Origin: Adiantum capillus-veneris
Taxonomy: Eukaryota; Streptophyta; Polypodiopsida; Polypodiales; Pteridaceae
DNA length: 64,000 bases
Direction: 5' to 3'
Assembly (NCBI GenBank): GCA_014529385.2
Contig: CM043969.1
Span: 33,680,446 to 33,744,445, forward strand
Positions 55,460-64,000 of the stretch are shown here, piece by piece (positions within the stretch are counted from its first letter, which is position 1; each line of letters starts with the position of its first letter). The translations under genes and the position numbers were made by a program. The notes under the pieces are model-generated. The model was not told where the DNA came from. It was given only the letters and a program-made list of their open reading frames with translations, and ran no database searches.

Positions 55460-55962
55460 AGTTGAGGTGCTTCTCCACGACATAATGTTATGTAGATGAG
55501 GTTGTGCATGATCTTGTCAAGCTGAAGCTCACTTCACTGCATTCCTAGTCAACCAAAGGCTTGGATCCACCTATAATGAGCTTTTGCAACTTCAAGTTTG
55601 ATGGGTCGTTCAAGCTACACTGCAGCGGTGCATGCATGGGCTCCCCTAAGCCCCAAATTCCCTTCCATCCTCTTCAAGACTTTGTAGTGTAATTTTGGTT
55701 TTGTCTGCAACAAGTTTGACATGTTTAAAATTTTATTGCAGTTTGTCTTGGACTCTAATGGAGAGGATCTGTCTCTAGCAGAGCTTGCGCAATGAAGATC
55801 GACCGCACGCCGCATGTGAACCGCGCGCAGGTGGAGACTATAGAGAGAGTCGCGCAGCCTGCAAGGGAGCCGACACAGGAGCGCGTCTAATCAGGTGACG
55901 TGGAAGCACTTGCTGCCACGACACGATGCCAAGGGAAATATGCAAAAAACTAGTATGCCTCG

Positions 55963-56012
<50 letters not shown>

Positions 56013-57581
56013 TCGGAGGCAAATGTACAATCCGTTTGAAGTCAACCAAAGTGGTTATAAATGTTAGGTAGTTATGGATTTATCATTTCATTTCAAAGTA
56101 TTGGTGGACAGAATTGTCCATGTGAGCAAAATACTAGTGACACTTTGGTAGTTGGTGGATGTACTCTTTCTATATAGTAGTAAAGTACAAAGTGGATCGC
56201 GTAATAGGTGTCTACTGTCGTGAGGTTGTTGAAGTCAAATTAATATGTGTTTTAGTAAGCGGAGTTTGTCTACTATTTGAATGAACGTCATCAGGAAGGG
56301 CCTGTTGTTGCATTTGAAGAGGTCATTGACATTTACGTGAATGGTTTTTTTTTCATATCCCATAATGCAAAGTACGAGAACTAGAAGGCTGTGTAATAGT
56401 AGGTTGTTAATCAGTCAGTCATGATGATGCGATGGGATATTTGTTGTCTCCAAGTAAACATATTTTCAAAGATTATGTAATTGGATGTCCTTTGGTAGTT
56501 TATATTGGAGTAGGGTCATTGGACGTCCATTGGTAGTTTATGTTGGAGTAGGGTCGTTGCCACGACTAATTTGTGTTTTTGTTCAATTGAGTTGTCTGCC
56601 TCCATGTTTGGGCTACAGAATTTGTTAGTGATAAGAGACTTGGTTTTACAAAGCATGAAAATTGAATTGTAGTCTAGAGAGATGGAGACAAATGAGATGC
56701 ATATAGACAAAGACAGATACAGAGGGAGAGAAGCAGATAAAGAGACAAAGTGTGAAATGGACAAAGATATACTATTGTAACTAATGGATGATGCATGATC
56801 AAAATGAACCAAACATAACGTGCGTTTAACCGTATGATGCAAATGTGTATCAAAATATAAAAATGCGTCAGACCTAATGTGTGCTTGAAGATGTGAAGTA
56901 AATATGTATCGAAATATAAGAAATAGAAGCCTATATCTTTTTGAGCTTCTTCAAAATGTGATACTTCATACAGTCAGGTGGGTGGCATATTAGGTTGTTG
57001 TAGCCTCGGTTTAAAGTCGCTTTGGTGTTTCTGATCTGGAGTCTCTATAATGTAATCACATGTTGCTTGCTAGTGGTTTGGTGAAGGATATGGAATTTAA
57101 AGTTTTCTATAAATGGTTTGAATGTGTGAGCTTGCATTTTTGGGTTTCGGATCTGTGATTGCCTACGTGATTCAAAACTATTCGTATATCCTATTGCTTG
57201 CATTTTTGGGTTTCGAATGTGTGATTGCCTACGTGATTCAAAACTATTCGTATATCCTATGTATATCATATTTCTTTGTTTGCATGTGGTTGAGTAAACT
57301 ATGGAGGTTCTTAATCTGCTGTTGCCGCTTAATTGGTTGCATTTCTTGACACACAGTTTCTTATCTTGCTGATCTTCTGGTTGGTTGTCTTGAATCATCA
57401 CCCTAATGTTTTTTTTGTTGGCTTGTATTGTTGTTTAGATATAAAATAGTAACTGTGAGCATCTAAATCTATAGAAATTAGAGGGTTTGAGCATGAAAAT
57501 TGTGATTTACCTTGGTTGGTTGCGGGTTTGATAAATACGTGAGTGTCTTCATCAAAACATTTTTTTAATAGCTCTTTGTCA
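55460..57581 (-). repeat. Dispersed repeat R2, copy 2 (5'-truncated)
   Basis: Matches copy 1 from its left end and stops at 57,581, within the DKELLKKCFDEDTHVFIKP coding segment, where copy 1 continues. It has about 120 bp of extra sequence near 56,170-56,290 and a short local duplication of TGGTAGTTTATGTTGGAGTA near 56,490-56,550. Confidence 0.85.
57045..57401 (-). pseudogene. GIY-YIG-like endonuclease frame, R2 copy 2
   Basis: A 118-codon frame with RTSIVYSTTCKQRNMIYIGY then TNSFESRRQSHI. IVY...YIG with spaced Arg and His fits the GIY-YIG nuclease pattern used by Penelope-like and some other elements to nick the target. The YIG half is followed by an in-frame repeat of 22 residues (AIGYTNSFESRRQSQIRNP). 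The tail FKPFIENFKFHILHQ resembles the later conserved strand. The C..C pair of the Penelope type is not complete. The 5' end is unclear and may be an exon junction. Probably inactive. Confidence 0.5.
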
Positions 57582-57585
57582 GAAA

Positions 57586-58089
57586 CTCAAGAGTGAAGAC
57601 CTGTCCTTTGCGACTTACAACTAGGTTAGCTTTACCTCGAAATATTCAATCAAACCACCAAATTGTAACGGGAGGGCATCACGTGCCAACGAGAAAGAAC
57701 AAACTGCACAAACTTCAAGCACTTCAAATAACTGAACTAAAAGAGATGCACACCACATGAGATGCGGAGTGGCGGAGTTCCACCCCCAAAGAGCACCAAC
57801 CCAAAACCCTTGCGTCTTTTTCAATGTTTCTTTATATTTCTTGAACTCAGTACAACGGCGGCGGCATGTACTTATACCTTCACATAGAAGCATGTAAGCT
57901 AGTGAGCCCTTGCAACATATTTACAGGCTCTAGGCCCATGAAAAGTAGTTTACATGAAAAGCTTCAAACTTAAAAGCTTCTGGTCCAAAAGCTGACACTG
58001 AAAAGGTGCTAGCGCAAATTACAAAAATGTGTACACTTGCACGCTTGCAGCACAATTCGCAAAAGTCCATACAATCTACCACATCATCA
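57586..58089 (-). repeat. Dispersed repeat R1, copy 2
   Basis: Partner of 2,836-3,320. It abuts the truncated end of R2 copy 2. Confidence 0.7.
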
Positions 58090-58369
58090 ACCAACATAAA
58101 ATTGAGATGTCTGTACAATTTCCACATCATCAATTTTTCTTTACATTAGGTCTTCTGAGTGTATGTATGGGTACTTTCTTTTTAGGCCACATCGGACGGG
58201 GTCCCATAAGTTGTTGGTCCCACTCTGCAAGGATATGTAAGTTGGTGAGAACTCTTCCTTCTTCTACAGCTTCTAAGGTTTAGGACTCTTGGCCGGGATC
58301 TGCAAGTCGGCTATGGTCTTTAGTGGCTTAACACATCAGCAATTTGTGACAAAATTTCTCAAGAAACTG

Positions 58370-59830
58370 TGACCACTAAGCTTGACGGTCACTCCAATTG
58401 AGGTGACTTGAGGGCTTGATGATCAGTATGAACAATAAAATCTCAAGATACACTAGGGATAGATTTGAGTCACTTGAGGTCTTGATGATCAGTACGAACA
58501 ATAAAATCTCTACTATATAAAGAAATTCTTCCAATGCTTTAGAGAATGGATAACAAAGAGAAGTTCCTTATCATACATTGAGTAACTCTTTTTTGCACTG
58601 TTTAACTTTGTATTGGAAATGCAACTGGACGGCGTGCCTTAACTCCTTTCAAAACATGAGAGATTAGTGGCAAAGAAGGAATTCTCTGCTCGCCGCAAAT
58701 GACCAAGAGAGAGGGTATCATCTCTCCAATTAACTTGTGGATCAAGCTCACAAAACTACTTAATGAATTAAATCACATCTAGCGAGAGGAGACACAACAA
58801 ACTTGCAATGAAAAGATACTTGTTGAACAAAGACTTGCACATTAGGACATTCATGCGTGATTGAAGAGTCCATGCCGAATGGAGACCACAATGGGAGTCG
58901 TTGGAATGGCTTCTAAGCGTGCCCTCTTCACAAGAGAATCACTAATCACTTCATGCACAATGCTAGAATCAAACAAGATCATAATGCACTGACCATTCAC
59001 ATGACCATAACACTTCAGGAGAGATTCATCAGGATCATTAGAAACTTGGGGTGCACTACTTTGCTCATGCATGACACTAACAACAGATGTGGGTTCTTTC
59101 TTATGTGATCTTTAGGAAAATCTCTTTTAATGTGACCTTCAGTGTGACACTTAAAACATCCTCCTTTTCCATAAGAAATTCTTTCTTCAAGACTTAACTA
59201 TCCTCATACAATTTCTTTAGCAGACTTTCATCAATAGTCAACATAATTGAGCAACAATCTGCAAAATATGATTAGAAAAAGGCATGACAAGAGTCCCATT
59301 TTTCTTGAGAACTTGCCAATCCTCTTTAAACCAATCAAGATACTCCGGTGGCATAAAATGCTCCTTGAGCTTAGCCTAGAAGTTAACCCACTTGTAAGAC
59401 AATGCGCTCACGATGCACAGCCATCTTTGTCTCTTGCTAGGCTTGATACCAATTAACGGAATCAATCAACAAATACATGGCATCTGTCTAACTTTATTGT
59501 TATTGCTTTTCTTGTTAGTAGCAAAGTAAGCGTTAAATTGATGCAACCAAGAATAAATCATAGCGGCATCCATCTTACCATCATACTTACTGAAGGTCAA
59601 GTGACTAAATTGTTAAATTCATTGTCTCTACCTGGTCTAGGTGATGACGTTGTGGCTACTTTAGGTGGATCGCTCTTTGAGGAGAGCAATTGGTAACTCT
59701 TGCATGCGTAGGTCTCTTAGAGCCTCATGCTCTAGCTCCATAGCCACCCTCTTTTCTTCAGCAATTGTGCATTGAGCTTTGCGTTCTCTCTCTAGAGACA
59801 ATCTTTCTCTTTCAACTGCGGCACGCTGAG
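58370..59830 (-). pseudogene. Ty3 element remnant with RT deleted
   Basis: Minus strand, in order: gag pieces (MELEHEALRDLRMQEL near 59,720; LKEHFMPPEYLDWFK near 59,350), a zinc knuckle GGCFKCHTEGHIKRDF near 59,150 lacking the last Cys, a protease piece (58,851-59,072) with ILFDSSIVHEVISDSLV where the active site DSG has become DSS, then directly RNase H pieces (SMYDKELLFVIHSLKHWKNF near 58,570 and VHTDHQALK near 58,430). RT is missing between protease and RNase H, an internal deletion. Inactive. Confidence 0.75.
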
Positions 59831-60409
59831 CGTGACATGAAAATTTGACAGAGAAATGGCCAAGTGGACAAGAGAAACTAAACGGACTAACTTGAAGAAC
59901 TTATGAAGCATTAGCCATGGGGCTTGAAACCCTAAAATACAAAAGCTTGAACCCTGAAAGGGATTTTCATAAAATGCATTGATATGCTAACGTGGCAAAT
60001 CGTACGTATGCTGACGTGGTAGGGCCATATGGAATTTTTTCAATTCGCTCTGCAGGTGCCACGTGGCAGGTTGTACGGATTTTTGCAAATTACACTCGCT
60101 GATGGGATTGACTGCTTTTGAACTGATTGCTTTTGGGGCATCCCTGGTAAGAATAAAAGAGCTCTTGGGGCCTCACTCTGCAGAGCATCTGGACGTAGAG
60201 TCCAAGAGCAGAAGTCCCTCAGGAGTTGTAATTTGCAACGATTAATGATAAAGAAATATTGAAAGGGCCACGAGACTTTGGGACCAATACCTTTGGGCTT
60301 GGAACTACACCGGGCCATGTTGACTTTCTCTCTCTCTATTAAAAGTTTTGAAGTTTCTATTTGAGTGTTGCTATTGATTTCTCACTTGAAGTATCCAAGC
60401 TTGTTACGA
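59831..60409 (+). mobile_element. Probable LTR 3' part of another element
   Basis: The sequence before the primer site at 60,410 should be an LTR end (here ...AAGCTTGTTACGA). A TATTAAAAG box lies near 60,339. The left border is unknown; I use the end of the preceding Ty3 remnant. No second copy in the window. Confidence 0.4.
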
Positions 60410-60421
60410 TGGTATCAGAGC
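60410..60421 (+). promoter_or_regulatory. Primer-binding site, initiator tRNA-Met type
   Basis: TGGTATCAGAGC, perfect match to the plant initiator-Met site. Confidence 0.75.
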
Positions 60422-61126
60422 TCAAAAAGATTCTTCTTCTATTGAGGATCCAATCCTTTTTGCAACACACGCAGGTTTTTGTGAGAGAATCTTTGTGGGC
60501 CGACCCTGGACTTATTAGGCACTCCCACTCTTACTTCATTGCACATTGGGTGCGCTCTCGTCTTCATCGCTCTATCTTACAGGGCATAAGATGTAAGGAA
60601 TTCAAGAGCACTTGCAAGAGAAAAAGGAGTTCGTTTTTGTTTTAACGTTTTTTTTGTGTTACAGAGACCTTTGAAAACCTCTTTGACGGTTGACAATTTG
60701 GATATGCGACAGAAGGCAAAGTTGACAAGCTCTACACATTGACGTGAACGGATATTATATCCAACAACTATGGAAAATTAGGGTTTCTACGAAAAATTTG
60801 AGCATATGTGAAATAAATGTTTTAGGAAGATCTTTTTATTTGTGTACAGATAATAGGTAATAGGAGTGAGGAACTCACATCTATAAGCATTGGGAAGCAT
60901 GCAGCTGTACATGCACTCTTTTGCAATGAGGTCAGCCATCTCCTTGAAATTTTGCATGTTTTGTAGGTGAAATCGAGGATGAGATGGTGAGGAATTTGCA
61001 TATGAAAGCAATTGGGAGCAATGACAGCTCAAGAATGAACCCAATCATGATTCAAGATAAGAATCATGAATTTTGCTACACAGGGATCTATGTGCATTAA
61101 GACTTCTGGACAGATAACATGACTAA
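60422..61126. other. Gene-free stretch after the primer site
   Basis: The leader of the truncated element may continue to about 60,780. No gag is recognised before the CACTA element begins. Confidence 0.4.
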
Positions 61127-61394
61127 CACTACAAGAGGTACTTAATATTAGCAACGCTCGCAGTGCAACGCTCAAATGTTAAAACCCAAGAGACGCTCAA
61201 ATGTCAAATTTATAACTTAGCGACGCTCATAGCGACACTATAGTGGGCATCGCTAAGTTATAAGTAACTTAGCGACGCTCATAGACGCCTATAGCGACGC
61301 CGTCAGGGGTAAAAAAATAACCGAGAGCTTCTGAAAACTCAGATCTCAGATCTGAGTTTTTGGCACGCACTCAAGCAAGAAAAGGTAATGCGCG

Positions 61395-61437
<43 letters not shown>

Positions 61438-61457
61438 CTCCACACACACACACACAA
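61395..61457 (+). repeat. CT then CA microsatellite
   Basis: CT-rich tract of about 38 bases, TTTCTTCTC spacer, then (CA)n. Confidence 0.93.
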
Positions 61458-61557
61458 GGAGAGGAAGGAGAGCCAGGTATGCTCCTTCCCTCTCCTCACT
61501 CTCATGTTCCCTTCCCCTCTTTCTCTCTCCCTCTCTCTCTCTCTCACACACAAACAA

Positions 61558-61558
<1 letters not shown>

Positions 61559-61651
<93 letters not shown>

Positions 61652-61652
61652 G
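61559..61652 (+). repeat. TG then GA microsatellite
   Basis: (TG)n of about 72 bases, then (GA)n of about 22. Confidence 0.95.
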
Positions 61653-61716
61653 CACATGCATAAACAAAAGACGCACACACACATGCATAAACAAAGAATT
61701 CACACACACATTGAGA

Positions 61717-61718
61717 GA

Positions 61719-61774
<56 letters not shown>

Positions 61775-61810
61775 ATAAAACAAAGAGAGAGAGAGAGAGA
61801 GAGAGAGAGA
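61717..61810 (+). repeat. GA microsatellite, two tracts
   Basis: Two (GA)n tracts separated by AGATATAAAACAAA. Confidence 0.93.
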
Positions 61811-61869
61811 AGAAGGAGAAGAAGAAGAGAGTCTTAACGTCGTAGGAAACTATCCCAAGAGACCTTAAA

Positions 61870-61950
61870 GATCTAGTCGACGAGGAGTTGAACTCAAGAC
61901 CTGTTATTCATGAGGGAAATGGCATAACCAATCTATCACACTTGGGTGAT
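61870..61950 (-). other. tRNA-like SINE-type head, copy 1
   Basis: On the minus strand, TGATAGATTGGTTATGCC resembles a pol III A box and D arm. About 25 bases later, GGTCTTGAGTTCAACTCC resembles a B box and T arm. This is the common layout of tRNA-derived SINE heads. No full cloverleaf with a paired acceptor stem was found, so it is not called a tRNA gene. Confidence 0.4.
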
Positions 61951-62061
61951 AAAAAAGTTATACCATTTTTCTCCTTTTATTGGCGTGCATACACACCCAC
62001 ACACCCGAGAAGAAGAGAGTTTAATTTTACGTCATAGGAAACTAATTCAAGAGACCTTAAA

Positions 62062-62145
62062 GATCTAGCCAACAAGGAGTTGAACTCAAGACCTATTATT
62101 TAAGAGGGAAATGGCATAACCAATCTATCACACTTGGGTGATAGA
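62062..62145 (-). other. tRNA-like SINE-type head, copy 2
   Basis: Same layout as copy 1: A-box-like part at 62,113-62,130 and B-box-like part at 62,076-62,092. Confidence 0.4.
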
Positions 62146-62239
62146 AAGGTTATACCATTTTTCTCTTTTTATTGGCACACACACACGAGAAGAAGAGAGT
62201 TTTAATGTCGTAGGAAACTATCCCAAAAGACGTTAAAGA

Positions 62240-62480
62240 TTAGGTTAGATGTAGACTTATGTTAGATTAGATTTAGGCTTATTTAAGTTAAATTAGATTA
62301 GATTTAGGTTTATTTTTAGTTAGATTTACGTTTGATTAGATTTAGATTTATTTACGTTAAATTTAGATTTACGTTATATTAGATTAGATTTATGTTTATT
62401 TTGAGTTTAAAATTAACTGATCTAGATTTATGTTCGGTGGACTAGCTTTTTTTAGATTTAGGTTAGATTTTAGTACATGT
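62240..62480 (+). repeat. Degenerate TTAGATTTA minisatellite
   Basis: Equivalent of 50,370-50,835 in the first CACTA element, shorter. Confidence 0.7.
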
Positions 62481-63093
62481 CAATGAAGGTGCGCTCATGA
62501 TGGTAAGCATTGTATGAAAAACACTTGCTCATATGAAAATCACTGAAAAAGACTCAGTTTTTCTACATGAGAAAATTTATTGCGCTCATAGCCTCTACAG
62601 TCCATGCGGACTAGCAATTCCACTTGCATGTTCGACTGCTGCTACCATACAATAAGCCGTCATGATCAGCCAATGGAAGAGAAAATTGAGCCCACACAGA
62701 AATTAGTGATGCAAGATGACGATTCCAAGGGTCTCTCTCTCTCTCACACACACACACCACAACCCGTCAAATCTAGAGTAAGAAGCTTCGAGCAGGCATC
62801 AGCTTAGCTACATTGCAAGAATGGCGTACCTCCATGCTACAGACAAAGATCTACTTTTAAAAGATGTTAAGATGTTGTGAAATGCTACAGCTAGTGGACA
62901 GGCGAAGGGGTTTTGTCCACTACATGCACTATCATGTAGAAGTGGGTATGTAGATTTCTTGTACCCACAAATATAGGCATTGACCAATAAAGACGAGATT
63001 ATAACCCGGTGGTTCTGATCTCCGTGCACCTCTAGAGCGAGGTGTGCGGGGATTGGACATGACTAGAGAATGTGAGGTAGTTTATAGTGTGAA

Positions 63094-63096
<3 letters not shown>

Positions 63097-63145
<49 letters not shown>
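63097..63145 (+). repeat. GA microsatellite
   Basis: (GA)n of about 49 bases just upstream of the transposase start. Confidence 0.95.
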
Positions 63146-63148
<3 letters not shown>

Positions 63149-63224
63149 AAGACGAAGAATGCCAATAGAAGATTAAATTTGTTGTCCAAGTTATAAGATT
63201 TTTACCCTCATTACGAGTAGTGAC

Positions 63225-64000
63225 GAGGATGTGCGACCGTCCAACCGAAACACCTATCTCTCAACAAGGATCTTATGTCCTCGTAATCAATGCAAGCATG
63301 TTGTGCGACGGACAAGACGTGTTTCTTTGCATCACGTTCACAAATTTGGTGAGTTCGACCCATCTATTATAGATCGAGTTGTTGCCAGTTATAACTCGTC
63401 AAACTCTGACGCTGGCCAACATGCAGCAATCTTGCAACCCAATAGACGTGTTCGCAGGCGCTTTGGTCAAGCAGCATATGTGAGGCCACAAGATGTAGCC
63501 TCTGACAACTCGGGGGATGATCATGCAGACCACATTCCCAACGAGGCAATGTTTGAGCCCGAGATTGATGAAATGATCGAGACGATCATGGATTCAGAAA
63601 GGCTTATCTATGATGGTATGAAAAGTGAAGCCAATACGCCATAGTATAATGGAGCACGTGTGTCTAATTGAAAGCGCTCCTGGTTCTTCTCAACATGCAG
63701 GCAAAGTTTGAATGGAGTGACACTAGCGTCACAGCGCTTTTCAAGTGATCTATTACAATTAGTTTACTTTAATAAAACTCTAAATGTGTAATGATCTCAT
63801 AGATTTTTAGACAATTGTACCATTTTTTATGTTGTGTAGATTTCTCAAAGAGCACATACTACCAGCTGATAATGTGATGCCAGATTCCCGAGAGGAAGCA
63901 GAAAGATTTTGCAAAACTTGGGGATGGATTACAATTCGATCCACGCTTGTCCTAATGACTCGATTCTTTTCAGAGGGGAATACATAGACATGGAGAAATG
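63225..64000 (+). pseudogene. CACTA TNP2-type transposase, N-terminal part, second element
   Basis: Closely related to 51,605-52,699. Exon 1 reads STRILCPRNQCKHVVRRTRR (one Cys of CPC is Arg), then VRPQDVASDNSGDDHADHIP and DEMIETIMDSERLIYDGM. A TAG at 63,642-63,644 stands where copy 1 has LYDGARVS, and a frameshift follows, yet the QAKFEWSDTSVTALF region is still readable. The donor is changed (CAAGTGATC in place of CAGGTGATG); the acceptor TTGTGTAG at 63,839 is kept. Exon 2 (LKEHILPADNVMPDSREEA) then has a one-base deletion near 63,900. Cut off by the window edge. Confidence 0.85.

Larger units (their letters stand above)
61828..62238. repeat. Tandem array of a tRNA-like unit, about 190-bp period
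   Basis: Two full units and a partial third, each starting GAAGAAGAGAGT then GTCGTAGGAAACTA or a variant, containing AAGACCT, the tRNA-like segment, and CACTTGGGTGAT. Confidence 0.85.
61127..64000 (+). mobile_element. Second CACTA transposon, runs off the window
   Basis: Begins CACTACAAGAGGTACTT, the same 17 bases as the first element, with AGCGACGCTCATAG words in the next 180 bp. Microsatellites, TTAGATTTA tract, GA tract and transposase start follow in the same order as in 49,796-54,426. The right end lies beyond the window. Confidence 0.9.

Noticed and set aside
61870-61950. A tRNA gene on the minus strand
   Set aside because: A-box-like and B-box-like parts are present, but no paired acceptor stem or standard anticodon arm, so only a SINE-type head is claimed.

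Overview
This window is repeat-dominated nuclear DNA from a land plant. The evidence is nested Ty3, Ty1/copia and CACTA elements, initiator-Met-type primer sites (TGGTATCAGAGC), plant-style TATA boxes and splice sites, PLS-type PPR pseudogenes, and very long GA/CT and GT/CA microsatellites. A Penelope-like reverse transcriptase remnant lacking a visible endonuclease, beside an old Tat-type element, makes a fern, lycophyte or gymnosperm more likely than a flowering plant; that last step is inference. I see no intact host gene, no rRNA or complete tRNA gene and no CRISPR array.

Layout. 1-5 kb: a decayed Ty3 integrase (minus), a dispersed repeat, then a Ty3 chromodomain running into a 1.5-kb LTR that is itself followed by a primer-binding site. 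5-9.6 kb: the element downstream of that LTR, with gag, protease, RT and RNase H in one frame broken mainly by stop codons and with no integrase. 11.3-11.9 kb: an unrecognised frame. 11.9-16.5 kb: a decayed copia element. 18.05-30.43 kb: one complete, young Ty3/Tat-type element on the minus strand, with 2.7-kb LTRs, an intact 1759-residue Gag-Pol carrying two RNase H domains, and between the 5' LTR and gag an accessory region of two pairs of related coding blocks that look like exons. 30.4-35.7 kb: gene-free, microsatellite-rich. 35.7-38.1 kb: Penelope-like remnant. 38.6-42.2 kb: two PPR pseudogene copies facing each other as a 0.94-kb inverted duplication.

42.3-57.6 kb is a nest. A repeat with a GIY-YIG-like frame and an unidentified upstream frame (minus) was broken by two clean insertions: a 5.26-kb LTR element with 162-bp LTRs and no coding capacity (duplicated site TTTTC), and a 4.63-kb CACTA transposon (duplicated site CAT) with a truncated TNP2-type transposase. 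A second, 5'-truncated copy of the host repeat follows at 55.5-57.6 kb. 57.6-60.8 kb holds further Ty3 remnants and an LTR/primer-site junction. From 61.1 kb a second member of the same CACTA family runs off the window.

The candidate new system is the accessory region of the Tat-type element (26,164-27,645, minus). Two short related blocks (A1, A2) are followed by two longer related blocks (B1, B2). Both B blocks lack an ATG and follow good 3' splice sites; joining B1 to B2 keeps the frame; and another strong 3' splice site lies just before gag. I infer a spliced accessory protein and a separate spliced gag-pol message. Its function is unknown.
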